A stretch of 64,000 bases of DNA from Capnocytophaga sp. (GCA_030530525.1 JAUMUT010000007.1:22430-86429); one strand, 5' to 3'; positions 52,785 to 62,486 are shown, numbered from the stretch's first letter. The notes: a model not told the origin generated them from the sequence alone. Numbers and translations: made by a program.

Positions 52785-53210
52785 CTATCTTTCTATAGGA
52801 TTTTTACCGCTGATGATTACATTATCTTCGCTTGTTAAACAAATTATAGAATCTAAATTTACATCTGTTATATAAACATCTAAGCTACTGGGCAATTGAG
52901 GTATAATTAGTTTTATATTATCCCACCCAGATATTTTGTAAATATCATCTCCTTTTTCTGTAAAGATGAAAAAATCACCTTCTAATGATAAATCTAAAAT
53001 AACCTTAATAGCTTCTACACCATAATACACTTTTCCTAAATCTTTAAGACATTCAAAATATCTTAAAAATCGTCCGCTGTTCAATATTGTATTATCTACA
53101 TACTTACTGAGTATTTTAGTTTTGTATTCCTTACTTACTTAACTAAAGTCATTAGGATTTATTTCAGACTCAATAATAGAGTTTTTTAATAATCTATCAT
53201 CTATTTTCAT
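52785..53210 (-). pseudogene. Possible immunity gene with in-frame stop
   Basis: An ATG at 53210 opens MKIDDRLLKNSIIESEINPN, but a TAA at 53141-53139 interrupts the frame. After it the same frame continues without break to 52785 (SKEYKTKILSKYVDNTILNS, FLRYFECLKDLGKVYYGVEA, KLIIPQLPSSLDVYITDVNL). Read through, this would be a 141-residue soluble acidic protein of unknown family. Its position before an Rhs tip suggests the immunity gene of a previous cassette. Confidence 0.55.
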
Positions 53211-53245
53211 AATTGAACAAATGTACTTCTTTTATTCCTATTTTT

Positions 53246-53773
53246 TTAGCTTTTCATTTTATTTATTAACGTATTTAAATAATTTAACAAAAAAGTATTA
53301 ACAGGAATAAAGGCTACTAAAATCTTTCCTGAATCTGTAAAAAAAGCAATAATACAAGGTATTATTAGTAATAATAAAAGAATACCCCAAATAATAATAC
53401 TCCACCCATTGAGTTTATAAAAACCATAAGTAAGTATTACTAAGGGAATGGCTAAAAATAGAAAATATCCTGAAAAGAAAACACCTATCGCAGAGGCGAA
53501 AGAAAATAAACAAAAGAATAAAAACGGAACAATAAAGGACAACGAAAGACGTATTTCAGCATCTCTTTCCTTTTTTTCTTTTTGTGCTTTTTCCAATATT
53601 TCACAATAATATTGAAATATATAACTTTGCCTTACTTCTTCCTCTGAAAAACCTAAATCTCTTAATTTTGTAATTATTTGATTTGGAGTAGTATAGGTTT
53701 GCATTAACCTTTTCATTTCATATTCCATAAAAGGGTCTGCGTCTATCACAGTATTATTACGAACTTCTTCCAT
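53246..53773 (-). CDS. Hypothetical membrane protein, 175 aa
   Basis: Residues 1-75 are cytosolic and helical (YEMKRLMQTYTTPNQIITKL, LGFSEEEVRQSYIFQYYCEI). About 78-165 form four hydrophobic segments, and the C-terminus is basic (NTLINKMKS). No family is recognised. The start ATG at 53773 lies 6 bp after the stop of the DUF2625 gene (53780-53782), so the two are probably co-transcribed. Confidence 0.65.
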   Translation of the reverse strand: MEEVRNNTVIDADPFMEYEMKRLMQTYTTPNQIITKLRDLGFSEEEVRQSYIFQYYCEILEKAQKEKKERDAEIRLSLSFIVPFLFFCLFSFASAIGVFFSGYFLFLAIPLVILTYGFYKLNGWSIIIWGILLLLLIIPCIIAFFTDSGKILVAFIPVNTFLLNYLNTLINKMKS

Positions 53774-53779
53774 TTTTTA

Positions 53780-54454
53780 TTATTTTGATAATTGTTGTTG
53801 AAAATGAAGTGCAAGGGCATAACTTTCTTCAATAGACACTATTTTCCTACTATTTTTTTCTATATTTTTTCCTTCTTTTGACCACAGAAAAGGAAAAAAT
53901 GAAAACACCTGATTTCCTTGCATTTGGCTTATTTCTTCTTGCCAATTATTCCAATAAAAAGATTTGTAAAACAGTCGTATATCTCCTACCAACGCCCAAT
54001 GGATAAACTGAGAATATCCACAATTCATCGGTTCCCAGAAAAGGGTATCAGGAGCTAAATAGAACATTTTTCCTAATCCTTCTGCGCCCAAAGCTCCTCC
54101 GTTAATAGCAAAAAAACCGCCAAGCACATCGTCAGCTACAAGAAGAAATACAGGAGGTTCTCCATAATTATCAAAAGATTTTCCCTTATTCCATTCCATT
54201 AATCCTCTTGGCAATTTTTTGTTACCTGAACCCAAAATTCGTAACCAGCCATTATCTATAAGTATTCCTCCTGTTTCATAAATAATAGCTCCCATTGGGG
54301 AATGCGTAGTTACTTGAGAATTAAGTAGTTCCGTTTCTGCTTTTTTAGTATCTTTGGGCAAAACTTCATAAGTATTAATAGCTTCATTAAGCCACTCTTG
54401 CACCAACTTCCAAGCAGAATCTTCTTTGTCAATAAGTTCTTCTAATGATTTCAT
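53780..54454 (-). CDS. DUF2625 family protein
   Basis: This 224-residue protein matches the DUF2625 pattern: LEELIDKEDSAWKLVQEWL, NSQVTTHSPMGAIIYETGGILIDNGWLRILGSG, FLLVADDVLGGFFAINGGALG, FYLAPDTLFWEPMNCGYSQFIHWAL. The family is uncharacterised but recurs near toxin and immunity loci. It is cytosolic. It lies between metK and the small membrane gene, all on the minus strand, 80 bp after metK. Confidence 0.85.
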   Translation of the reverse strand: MKSLEELIDKEDSAWKLVQEWLNEAINTYEVLPKDTKKAETELLNSQVTTHSPMGAIIYETGGILIDNGWLRILGSGNKKLPRGLMEWNKGKSFDNYGEPPVFLLVADDVLGGFFAINGGALGAEGLGKMFYLAPDTLFWEPMNCGYSQFIHWALVGDIRLFYKSFYWNNWQEEISQMQGNQVFSFFPFLWSKEGKNIEKNSRKIVSIEESYALALHFQQQLSK

Positions 54455-54534
54455 ATTTTTATAAAGTTATTTTATTTTTTGGTATATTAACAAAAAGACA
54501 AAATACACAGAGATATTTTGTCTTTTTATAATTT

Positions 54535-55788
54535 TTATTTTATATTAAATGCTTCTTTAATTTTTTCTACATAATCCAATTTTTCCCAAGTAAAAAGTTC
54601 TACTTCTATTTCTTTTGGCTCGTGATAAGGAGAAGCAAATATTTTTTTCACTTTTTGAGGCTCGCGCCCCATATGTCCGTAAGCCGCTGTTTCGCTATAA
54701 ATAGGATTTCGTAATTTTAGCCGTTGCTCAATATCATACGGGCGAAGAGAAAATATTTCGCCAATTTTTTTAGCAATTTCTCCATCTGTAAGCCCAACGG
54801 ACGACGTTCCGTAAGTATTCACATAAATTCCCGTAGGCTCAGCAATACCAATAGCATAGCTTACTTGTACCAAAATTTCATCTGCTACCCCAGCAGCTAC
54901 CATATTTTTAGCAATATGCCTTGTTGCATACGCTGCACTTCTATCCACTTTACTTGGGTCTTTACCAGAGAATGCCCCACCGCCGTGCGCTCCTTTTCCG
55001 CCGTAAGTATCCACTATTATTTTTCGTCCTGTAAGTCCTGTATCTCCGTGAGGGCCTCCGATTACAAAAATTCCTGTTGGATTGATGTGATATTTTATTT
55101 TTTCATCAAAAAAATGAGCATATTTTGGATATTTTTTCTGAATACGCGGAATTAAAATGGTTAAAATATCATTTTTAATTCTTTTTAACATTTCTTCTTC
55201 TGAGGCAAATGGATCGTGCTGAGTAGAAATAACAATACTATCTATTCGTATCGGTTGGTTATTATCATCGTACTCTAAGGTTACTTGGCTTTTTGCATCA
55301 GGACGAAGATAGGTAATTTCCTGATTTTCACGACGAAGGATAGCCAATTCTTTTAGAATAGTATGAGAAAGATCTAACGCCAAAGGCATATAATTTTCCG
55401 TTTCACGGGTTGCATAGCCAAACATCATTCCTTGGTCGCCCGCACCTTGTTCTTCTGGCGATTGGCGAACTACTCCTTGGTTAATATCTGGCGATTGCTC
55501 GTGAATAGCCGAAAGCACTCCGCAAGAATTTGCTTCAAACATATAATCACTCTTGGTGTAGCCTATTCGCTTTATCACATCGCGTGCTATTTGTTGCACA
55601 TCCAAATACGTGTTGGATTTTACCTCACCCGCAAGAATTACCTGCCCTGTGGTTACAAGAGTTTCGCAAGCTACTTTTGAGGAAGGGTCAAAAGCCAAAA
55701 AATTATCAATTAATGCATCGCTTATTTGGTCTGCGATTTTGTCTGGGTGCCCTTCTGACACCGATTCTGAAGTAAATAAATATCCCAT
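54535..55788 (-). CDS. metK: S-adenosylmethionine synthetase
   Basis: This enzyme makes SAM from methionine and ATP. The 417 residues include the N-terminal [16 protein letters not shown] (metal and ATP site), [36 protein letters not shown], the P-loop-like [19 protein letters not shown] and a C-terminal [16 protein letters not shown]. Length is at the upper end for bacteria. The upstream leader holds a SAM-II-type riboswitch, so it is probably feedback-regulated by its own product. Confidence 0.97.
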   Translation of the reverse strand: MGYLFTSESVSEGHPDKIADQISDALIDNFLAFDPSSKVACETLVTTGQVILAGEVKSNTYLDVQQIARDVIKRIGYTKSDYMFEANSCGVLSAIHEQSPDINQGVVRQSPEEQGAGDQGMMFGYATRETENYMPLALDLSHTILKELAILRRENQEITYLRPDAKSQVTLEYDDNNQPIRIDSIVISTQHDPFASEEEMLKRIKNDILTILIPRIQKKYPKYAHFFDEKIKYHINPTGIFVIGGPHGDTGLTGRKIIVDTYGGKGAHGGGAFSGKDPSKVDRSAAYATRHIAKNMVAAGVADEILVQVSYAIGIAEPTGIYVNTYGTSSVGLTDGEIAKKIGEIFSLRPYDIEQRLKLRNPIYSETAAYGHMGREPQKVKKIFASPYHEPKEIEVELFTWEKLDYVEKIKEAFNIK

Positions 55789-55823
55789 AAGATTATAAAA
55801 ATTTATGAGGAAGAGAAGATAAA

Positions 55824-55846
55824 AGCCTCACAAACTTACTGAGACT
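55824..55846 (-). terminator. Candidate attenuator hairpin in the metK leader
   Basis: AGTCTCA (55846-55840, minus) pairs with TGAGGCT (55830-55824) with one wobble, followed by TTTTATC. It overlaps the edge of the riboswitch, but the short U-tract makes its role uncertain. Confidence 0.45.
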
Positions 55847-55908
55847 CACTGGTTTAGCATTTATCGTAAAACGATGAGGTTGCAATCAGTCAAATCCGTC
55901 CTCCTGTG
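55845..55908 (-). promoter_or_regulatory. SAM-II-type riboswitch
   Basis: On the minus strand, P1 pairs GAGG (55905-55902) with CCTC (55881-55878). The loop carries GATTTGACTGATTGCAA, almost the SAM-II core GATTTAACCGTATTGCAA, and the 3' part is GATAAATGCTAAACCAGT, like GATAAATGTAGCTAAAAAGG. The pseudoknot pairs ACTG (55892-55889) with CAGT (55851-55848), a different but complementary pair from the alphaproteobacterial one. An extra hairpin (ATCGT/ACGAT) is inserted after P1. The location directly upstream of metK fits SAM sensing. Confidence 0.82.
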
Positions 55909-55921
55909 TTATCTGCGTGCA

Positions 55922-55929
55922 AAGATACA
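55922..55929 (-). promoter_or_regulatory. metK promoter, -7 element
   Basis: TATCTTTG on the minus strand lies about 15 bp before the riboswitch P1, so transcription should begin just ahead of the aptamer. Confidence 0.75.
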
Positions 55930-56226
55930 AACTTTATTAATGATAAAAACATTTTTTGCAAAAAATATTCTGTTAATAAATTAAATTGCGTATCTAATAA
56001 AAATATTGTACTTTCGCTGGCTAAATATTTAGAAATTATTTGGCATCTTTTCTAAATAAAAAGGAATTATTAGAAAATAATATTTTCTTTAATTTTTTCT
56101 TAAAAAAATATAATTACAAAACAAAATGTTAAAAATATCTTTACTGACAAAAAATCCGATGGCATAATTTTTGTCTTTAAAGAAAAATAATTAATTTAGC
56201 AACCTAAAAAGAAGAACCAAGTATTT
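55930..56226. other. AT-rich intergenic region upstream of clpC
   Basis: I see no gene here. A weak -7-like TAATTTTTG at 56165-56173 lies 54 bp before the clpC start. No CIRCE or CtsR-like repeat was recognised. Confidence 0.4.
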
Positions 56227-58806
56227 ATGAACGATAATTATTCACCAGGGGTAAAAAATGTAATAAATAGTGGAAAAGACGAAGCTATCAGGCTCAAACA
56301 CGGCACCGTAGGTACAGAACATTTAATGTTAGGACTTTTGAAAGAAACCGAAGGAGAAGCCTTTGATGTGCTCAAAGCCTTGCAAGTAGATATTCCTTTG
56401 GTACAAAAAAAGGTAGAACTCCTTGCTGCTTCTATTAATATGGCTTCTTCTGATAATTTGTCTAACTTGAAGCAAAGTATCCTCCTTACCCAACAAGCAG
56501 AAAGAGCCTTGAAAACCACTCTTTTAGAACTAAAAACTTTTAGCGAAACAATGGTCAATACCGCTCATTTGCTTTTAGGTATTTTAAAAAATGAAAACGA
56601 CCCTACTACTAAATTGCTCAATCAACTACATATTAATTATGAACGAGTAAAAAACATTCTTAACCTTGCCAATGACAAGAAAAAAAGAAATGATAATAAT
56701 TCACCAAAACCATTAGCAGATACTTTTAATGAATTTGTTGATGACGATGATGACGATAGAAAACCTGACTATATGTCAGTTTCTAATATCCAAAAAATGG
56801 CATCTAACAAAAAAACAGATACTCCTGTTTTAGATAATTTTGGTAAAGATTTAACAGATATGGCTATACAAGGGAAATTAGACCCTGTTGTTGGCCGTTT
56901 TAAAGAAATTGAGCGTGTTTCTCAAATTTTAAGCAGAAAGAAAAAAAATAATCCGCTCTTAATTGGAGAGCCTGGTGTTGGGAAAAGTGCTGTTGCAGAA
57001 GGGTTAGCGTTACGAATTGTAGAAAGAAAAGTTTCTCGTGCTTTGTATGACAAACGCGTTGTTACGCTTGATTTGGGCTCGCTTGTAGCGGGTACAAAAT
57101 ATCGTGGGCAGTTTGAAGAACGACTAAAAGCCATTATGAACGAATTGGAAAAGAACAAAAATGTTATTCTTTTTATTGATGAAATTCATACCATCGTAGG
57201 AGCTGGTGGGGCTTCTGGTAGTTTAGATGCTTCCAATATGTTCAAACCTGCATTGGCAAGAGGAGAAATTCAGTGCATTGGAGCTACTACGATGGACGAA
57301 TATAGGCAATCCATAGAAAAAGACGGAGCGTTAGAGCGTCGTTTCCAGAAAGTTATCATTGAACCTACTTCTTATGAAGAAACCTTAGAAATATTAAATA
57401 ATGTTAAATCTACTTATGAAAATCATCATAATGTAAAATACACTCCCGATGCAGTTGAAGCTTGCGTTAGGCTCACTTCAAGATATATTTCTGATAGATT
57501 TCTACCTGATAAAGCCCTTGACGCTATGGACGAAGCAGGCGCAAGAGTACATATTTCTCAAATAAAAGTTCCTGAAAAAGTAGAAGCTGTTGAGCGAGAA
57601 ATAAAAGAAGTGCAACAGCTTAAAAATGAAGCCGTTTCTCGTTTTCAATACGAACAAGCTGCTGCTTACAGAGACAAAGAGAAAAAATTGGCAGAACAAC
57701 TCGCCTTAGAAAAGAAACTTTGGGAAAAAGAAGCCGCAAAAAACCGTAATGAAGTAACTTTTGACGATATTGCCAACGTTGTTTCTATGATGAGTGGTGT
57801 ACCTATCACTCGTATGGAACAGAGTGAAATGGGCAAACTTTCTCTGTTGGAAAATACCATCAAAAATAAAGTTATTGGGCAAGATGATGCTATTAACAAA
57901 ATCGTAAAAGCCATCAAACGAAACCGAACAGGGCTAAAAGACCCTAACCGACCTATTGGGTCCTTTATTTTCATTGGGCAAACAGGAGTTGGTAAAACAC
58001 AATTGGCAAAAATATTAGCAGAGGAACTATTTGATAATCAAGATTCTATAATTCGTATTGATATGAGCGAATATATGGAAAAATTCAACACATCTCGGCT
58101 TATTGGCGCACCACCAGGATATGTAGGACACGAAGAAGGAGGGCAATTAACCGAAAAAGTACGTCGCAAACCTTATTCTGTAATATTACTTGATGAAATT
58201 GAAAAAGCGCACCCCGATGTGTTCAATATGCTTCTGCAAGTTCTTGATGATGGCTTCCTTACCGATAGTTTAGGACGAAAAATTGATTTTAGAAACACCA
58301 TCATCATTATGACTTCTAATATTGGAGCTCGGCAAGTGAAAGAATTTGGGCAAGGAGTAGGTTTTAGCACTTCTGCAAAAATATCACAAGCAGATAGCCA
58401 CGAAAAATCGGTAGTAGAAAATGCCTTGAAAAAAGTATTTTCGCCAGAGTTCCTCAATCGAATTGATGAAATTATTATGTTCAATCCACTTGAAAAAGAG
58501 GATATTAGCAAAATAATTGAAGTAGAACTTGAAAAATTGTACAACCGAATAAAAGAACTTGGCTACACTATTCGTTTATCTAACAAAGCAAAAGATTTTA
58601 TAGCAGAAAAAGGATTTGATAAACAATACGGAGCCAGACCTTTAAAACGTGCTATTCAAAGGCTTATTGAAGATGAATTGGCAGAAAAAATTGTACTTTC
58701 TGAAATTAATGAAGGAGATACCATTACTATTGATTATAAAGACAAAGAGGAACAACTTAGCTTTTTAATCTCTAAAATGCCAATACCTAATATTTTCCCT
58801 GTTTAA
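56227..58806 (+). CDS. clpC: ATP-dependent Clp protease ATP-binding subunit ClpC
   Basis: This Hsp100 unfoldase feeds substrates to ClpP. The N-domain (1-150) has the two Clp-N repeats. AAA1 carries GEPGVGKSAVAEGLA, IDEIHTIVGAGGASGSLDASN and LERRFQKV; the middle region has a UVR-like segment (EAVSRFQYEQAAAYRDKEKK) as in ClpC. AAA2 carries GQTGVGKTQLAKILAE, APPGYVGHEEGGQLTE, LLDEIEKAHPDV and FLNRIDEIIMF, with the ClpP-loop region between. Length 859 fits. A terminator follows. Confidence 0.96.
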   Translation: MNDNYSPGVKNVINSGKDEAIRLKHGTVGTEHLMLGLLKETEGEAFDVLKALQVDIPLVQKKVELLAASINMASSDNLSNLKQSILLTQQAERALKTTLLELKTFSETMVNTAHLLLGILKNENDPTTKLLNQLHINYERVKNILNLANDKKKRNDNNSPKPLADTFNEFVDDDDDDRKPDYMSVSNIQKMASNKKTDTPVLDNFGKDLTDMAIQGKLDPVVGRFKEIERVSQILSRKKKNNPLLIGEPGVGKSAVAEGLALRIVERKVSRALYDKRVVTLDLGSLVAGTKYRGQFEERLKAIMNELEKNKNVILFIDEIHTIVGAGGASGSLDASNMFKPALARGEIQCIGATTMDEYRQSIEKDGALERRFQKVIIEPTSYEETLEILNNVKSTYENHHNVKYTPDAVEACVRLTSRYISDRFLPDKALDAMDEAGARVHISQIKVPEKVEAVEREIKEVQQLKNEAVSRFQYEQAAAYRDKEKKLAEQLALEKKLWEKEAAKNRNEVTFDDIANVVSMMSGVPITRMEQSEMGKLSLLENTIKNKVIGQDDAINKIVKAIKRNRTGLKDPNRPIGSFIFIGQTGVGKTQLAKILAEELFDNQDSIIRIDMSEYMEKFNTSRLIGAPPGYVGHEEGGQLTEKVRRKPYSVILLDEIEKAHPDVFNMLLQVLDDGFLTDSLGRKIDFRNTIIIMTSNIGARQVKEFGQGVGFSTSAKISQADSHEKSVVENALKKVFSPEFLNRIDEIIMFNPLEKEDISKIIEVELEKLYNRIKELGYTIRLSNKAKDFIAEKGFDKQYGARPLKRAIQRLIEDELAEKIVLSEINEGDTITIDYKDKEEQLSFLISKMPIPNIFPV

Positions 58807-58837
58807 AATAAATTTTCATATTATTTTTATTACTTTT

Positions 58838-58863
58838 AAGGAATAAGAAAAAACTTATTCCTT
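58838..58863 (+). terminator. clpC terminator
   Basis: Ten-bp arms AAGGAATAAG (58838-58847) and CTTATTCCTT (58854-58863) with a 6-nt loop, followed by ATTTTTTTATTTT. Confidence 0.88.
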
Positions 58864-58965
58864 ATTTTTTTATTTTGTAAATAAATGTGAAATTCATTAA
58901 TTTTTTGTTAAAAATATATTTTTGGAATGATATTCGCTATATAAAAAATATATTAGATAAATGGT

Positions 58966-59943
58966 ATGAAAAAAGTTTTATTTTATCTGTCTTTTATAGT
59001 ACTTTTCACTCATTGTTCAGAGGAAAAGAAAAAAAGATTTTTACCTGATTCTGTTGGTAAAATAAACTCTCTTTCTATTGTGATAGATAATGCATTATGG
59101 AATGGTGTGGTAGGAGACACTTTAAGAAATTATTTTGCACAACCTGTGGAAGATATCCCAGGAGAGCAAGAGCCTATTTTTAGCATACAACAACTTCCTC
59201 ATCAGGTGTTTAAAGGTGCTACTCGGTATGGGCGAAATGTGCTTGTGATAGATACGGATAGTAAAAATAAATTTGATATCCGCGACACGCTTTTTGCTTC
59301 TCCTCAAAAAGTAGCTTTTTTGGTAGGAGAAACCACCGACGACCTTATTTCGTTAATACAAAAATATGCTCCACAAATTATTCAAGCATACAAAGATAAT
59401 GAACTGAAAGAAAATCAGTTACGACTAAAAAAATCATTAAACCCAACCAAAGAAATTGAGGAAAAATTAAATATAAAATTAACTATTCCTTCCTTTTTTT
59501 CTGTCGTAAAACAAGAAAATAATTTTTTCTGGCTAGAACGAAAAATAAAAGGAGGCACTTCCAATCTTATCATTTATGAAATGCCTTTAAATAAAATTTG
59601 TACAGACAACTCTGACTGTACAGAGGCTATTATTCATATGCGCGACTCTATTGGAGAGAGATATATCCCTGGAAGAGAAGAAGGAATGTATATGATTACA
59701 GGTCAGGCATTTGCACCAAGTATTTATAAGCAAAAAATTAACAATATTACAACTATTGAAAGTAGAGGACATTGGCGAGTAAAAAACTTTATCTTAGGAG
59801 GTCCTTTTATTAACTATATTTTTGAAAATCCTGAAAGAAATAGATGTGTTGTTTTGGAAGGATTTGTATCGGCACCAGGAACACCAAAGAGAGATTTTCT
59901 TTTTGAGCTAGAAGCAATTATAAAAACAATAGAATTCCTTTAA
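58966..59943 (+). CDS. DUF4837 family lipoprotein
   Basis: This 325-residue protein has a lipobox-like LFTHC (Cys near residue 17). The DUF4837 pattern follows: LPDSVGKINSLSIVIDNALW, GDTLRNYFAQPVEDIPGEQEPIFSI, VFKGATRYGRNVLVIDTDSK and ITGQAFAPSIYKQKINNITTIESRGHWRVKNFILGGPF. The family is restricted largely to Bacteroidota and is uncharacterised. It follows clpC with its own terminator at 59980-60004. Confidence 0.88.
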   Translation: MKKVLFYLSFIVLFTHCSEEKKKRFLPDSVGKINSLSIVIDNALWNGVVGDTLRNYFAQPVEDIPGEQEPIFSIQQLPHQVFKGATRYGRNVLVIDTDSKNKFDIRDTLFASPQKVAFLVGETTDDLISLIQKYAPQIIQAYKDNELKENQLRLKKSLNPTKEIEEKLNIKLTIPSFFSVVKQENNFFWLERKIKGGTSNLIIYEMPLNKICTDNSDCTEAIIHMRDSIGERYIPGREEGMYMITGQAFAPSIYKQKINNITTIESRGHWRVKNFILGGPFINYIFENPERNRCVVLEGFVSAPGTPKRDFLFELEAIIKTIEFL

Positions 59944-59979
59944 TTTAGAATTATTTCTTAATTTTTTTGTAAATAAAAG

Positions 59980-60004
59980 TAGGACAAAATTATTTTATGT
60001 CCTA
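59980..60004 (+). terminator. Terminator of the DUF4837 gene
   Basis: TAGGACA (59980-59986) and TGTCCTA (59998-60004) pair with an 11-nt loop, followed by T7. Confidence 0.8.
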
Positions 60005-60045
60005 TTTTTTTATTAAATTTGCATCAGATTTAAAAAAAATTAAGT

Positions 60046-61230
60046 ATGAATAAAAAAATGAATTTAACACACGTTATTCCTGTGTTAATGTCGTTCTTTG
60101 TAATGAGTTTTATTGATCTGGTTGGTACAGGGGTTGATGAGCTTAAAAAAGAAGGCTCTATCCCTGCTCATATTTTACAACTCATTCCGTTTGTGGCTTT
60201 TATATGGTTTTTCTTCCTTTCTGTTCCTATTGGGCTTTGGCAAGATAAAATAGGAAAGAAAAAAGTACTTTTGTACGGGATTATCATTACGGCTATCGCT
60301 TTATTTATCCCTATTTTCGGGAATACACTTCCTGTTATTTTAACAGCTTTTTCTCTTATCGGTATAGGAAATACCATTTTACAAGTTGCAGCCAATCCTC
60401 TCTTAGTAGATGTTGTTCCACAAGAGCGAGCTTCTAGTATGTTAAGTTTTTCTCAATTTATAAAGGCAATTGGCTCAATGGTAGGTCCTTTTATTGCAGC
60501 TAAAATAGGTCCGATTTTGGCACAATCTTTCGGAATGGCAGGAGAAGGCGAATGGCGTTTTGCTCTTTATCTTTTTGCTATTATTTCTGTATTAACAGCA
60601 TTTTGGTTAAGTTCTGTAAAAATTAAAGAAACAGAAAAACCAGCCGATGCCAAGAAAACTTCTTTTTCTTCTTGTATTCAGTTATTAGGAAATCGTTTTA
60701 TAGCTTTGATGGTTTTAGGAATATTTTTTGTAGTAGGAATTGATGTTGCAATGAACTCAAACATAGGCACTTACCTTATTGACAAAATAGGAATTGACTC
60801 CGAAGCGGCTAAATATGGAAAATCTATTTATTTCTTTGCAAAAATGCTTGGTGCTTTCTTAGGAGCTATTCTTTTAACTAAAATTTCTGCTAAAAATTTC
60901 CTTATTGGGTCAGCGTGGCTTTCTATTCTTACATTTGTTGTGTTAATTTTTGTTCCTAATGAATTAACCGCTTGGGTACTTATTTTCTTGATAGGACTTG
61001 GAATAGCTAATATTTTCCCGCTTATTTTCGGGATTGCGGTAGAGAAAAAGCCCGAATATAGCAACGAAATTTCAGGACTGATGATGATGGCTATTTCAGG
61101 AGGTGCATTTTTGCCTTTTGTTGTTGGGCTTACAATGTCCAAAATTTCCTTAGAAACAGGAATTATCGTTCTACTTATTAGTACTGCTTATTTGTTGTTT
61201 TTAGGATATTTTTCACCCAAAAAAGCATAG
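60046..61230 (+). CDS. MFS transporter (sugar/FucP-like)
   Basis: This inner-membrane secondary transporter has 394 residues and 12 predicted helices. The N-terminal pattern FFVMSFIDLVGTGVDELKKE and AANPLLVDVVPQERASSMLSF resemble the fucose/glucose permease-like branch of the MFS, common in Bacteroidota for sugars. GLWQDKIGKKKVLLYG is the loop 2-3 signature. TAAATTTG (60014-60021) is a candidate -7 element. The substrate is not determinable. A wobble-containing hairpin follows. Confidence 0.87.
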   Translation: MNKKMNLTHVIPVLMSFFVMSFIDLVGTGVDELKKEGSIPAHILQLIPFVAFIWFFFLSVPIGLWQDKIGKKKVLLYGIIITAIALFIPIFGNTLPVILTAFSLIGIGNTILQVAANPLLVDVVPQERASSMLSFSQFIKAIGSMVGPFIAAKIGPILAQSFGMAGEGEWRFALYLFAIISVLTAFWLSSVKIKETEKPADAKKTSFSSCIQLLGNRFIALMVLGIFFVVGIDVAMNSNIGTYLIDKIGIDSEAAKYGKSIYFFAKMLGAFLGAILLTKISAKNFLIGSAWLSILTFVVLIFVPNELTAWVLIFLIGLGIANIFPLIFGIAVEKKPEYSNEISGLMMMAISGGAFLPFVVGLTMSKISLETGIIVLLISTAYLLFLGYFSPKKA

Positions 61231-61256
61231 TGTTATATTTTTAAATTAATATTCAG

Positions 61257-61287
61257 GAAAAGGATGGAGTTTTTCTTCATTCTTTTC
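61257..61287 (+). terminator. Terminator of the MFS gene
   Basis: Thirteen-bp arms (61257-61269 and 61275-61287) include two G-U wobbles and a 5-nt loop, then T6. Confidence 0.75.
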
Positions 61288-61351
61288 TTTTTTGTATATA
61301 GTTAAATATCAAATATTTATCTTTAATAAAAAATTAATTTTTGAAAAATAC

Positions 61352-61383
61352 TTGACATAGGTAGTATTATTATCGTATCTTTG
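61352..61383 (+). promoter_or_regulatory. queA promoter
   Basis: TTGACA (61352-61357) and TATCTTTG (61376-61383) are separated by 18 bp, an unusually strong match to both the general -35 and the Bacteroidota -7 elements. Confidence 0.75.
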
Positions 61384-61418
61384 CAGATTGAAACCAACAA
61401 TGGTATAACTTTTCAAAT

Positions 61419-62468
61419 ATGAAATTATCAAATTTTAATTTTAATTTGCCTAATGAGCTTTTGGCAGAATACCCAAGTGAAAACCGCGATGAGGCGCGCT
61501 TGATGGTCATTCACCGAAAAACAGGAAAAATAGAACACCGACTATTCAAAGACCTTATTGATTATTTTGACGATGGTGATGTTTTTGTACTGAACAACAC
61601 CAAAGTTTTCCCCGCTCGCCTATACGGAAATAAAGAGAAAACCAACGCTAAAATAGAAGTTTTTTTACTTAGAGAACTCAATAAAGAACAACGCCTTTGG
61701 GACGTTTTGGTAGATCCTGCCAGAAAAATCAGAATCGGGAATAAATTATACTTTGATAAAGAAGAAACCCTTGTGGCTGAGGTTATTGATAATACCACTT
61801 CCAGAGGGCGCACGCTTCGTTTTTTATTTGATGGTTCTTACGAAGGATTTCGTGAAAAACTCATTGAACTTGGGCATACTCCTCTTCCTAAATACATAAA
61901 AAGACCCTTAGAACCCGAAGACGAAGAGCGTTACCAAACCATTTATGCAAAACACGAGGGAGCGGTAGCAGCACCAACAGCTGGCTTACATTTTTCTAAA
62001 CATTTGATGAAACGTTTGGAAATAAAAGGCGTTCATTTTGCGGAACTTACGCTTCACGTAGGGTTAGGAACTTTCAATCCTGTGGAAGTAGAAGACCTTT
62101 CCAAACACAAAATGGATAGTGAGGAAATCATCATTTCCGAAGAAGCCTGCCAAATCGTAAATAAAGCCAAAGAAAGCAGAAAACGTGTTTGTGCCGTAGG
62201 AACTACCGTTATCCGTGCAATGGAAAGCTCTGTTTCTTCTCATAATACGCTAAATCCTTATAACGGTTGGACGAATAAATTCATTTTCCCGCCTTACGAT
62301 TTTGGAGTTGCTGATTGCTTAATAACCAATTTCCATACCCCAAAATCTACTTTATTAATGATGGTTTCTGCCTTCGGAGGGCACGATTTAATAATGAAAG
62401 CATACAAAGAAGCCGTAGAAGAGAAATACAAATTCTATTCTTATGGTGATGCTATGCTTATTTTATAA
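61419..62468 (+). CDS. queA: S-adenosylmethionine:tRNA ribosyltransferase-isomerase
   Basis: QueA converts preQ1-tRNA to epoxyqueuosine in queuosine synthesis, using the ribosyl part of SAM. The 349 residues show [67 protein letters not shown] and [17 protein letters not shown], all conserved. It has its own promoter and terminator. The gene links functionally to SAM supply by metK, but they are not in one operon. Confidence 0.96.
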   Translation: MKLSNFNFNLPNELLAEYPSENRDEARLMVIHRKTGKIEHRLFKDLIDYFDDGDVFVLNNTKVFPARLYGNKEKTNAKIEVFLLRELNKEQRLWDVLVDPARKIRIGNKLYFDKEETLVAEVIDNTTSRGRTLRFLFDGSYEGFREKLIELGHTPLPKYIKRPLEPEDEERYQTIYAKHEGAVAAPTAGLHFSKHLMKRLEIKGVHFAELTLHVGLGTFNPVEVEDLSKHKMDSEEIIISEEACQIVNKAKESRKRVCAVGTTVIRAMESSVSSHNTLNPYNGWTNKFIFPPYDFGVADCLITNFHTPKSTLLMMVSAFGGHDLIMKAYKEAVEEKYKFYSYGDAMLIL

Positions 62469-62486
62469 ATGAAATACTTTTTCGAT

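Noticed and set aside
55432..55798. Plus-strand frames over metK
   Set aside because: They are antisense to highly conserved MetK motifs and have no independent support.
55845..55908. SAM-I (S-box) riboswitch
   Set aside because: The S-box core (GAGGTGGAGGGA-like stretch and kink-turn) is absent; the GATTT..ATTGCAA and GATAAATG..CTAAA words fit SAM-II instead.
56165..56177. Sigma-54-type promoter (TGGCA...TTG) ahead of clpC
   Set aside because: Spacing and the second element do not match the -24/-12 consensus; it is more likely chance in AT-rich DNA.
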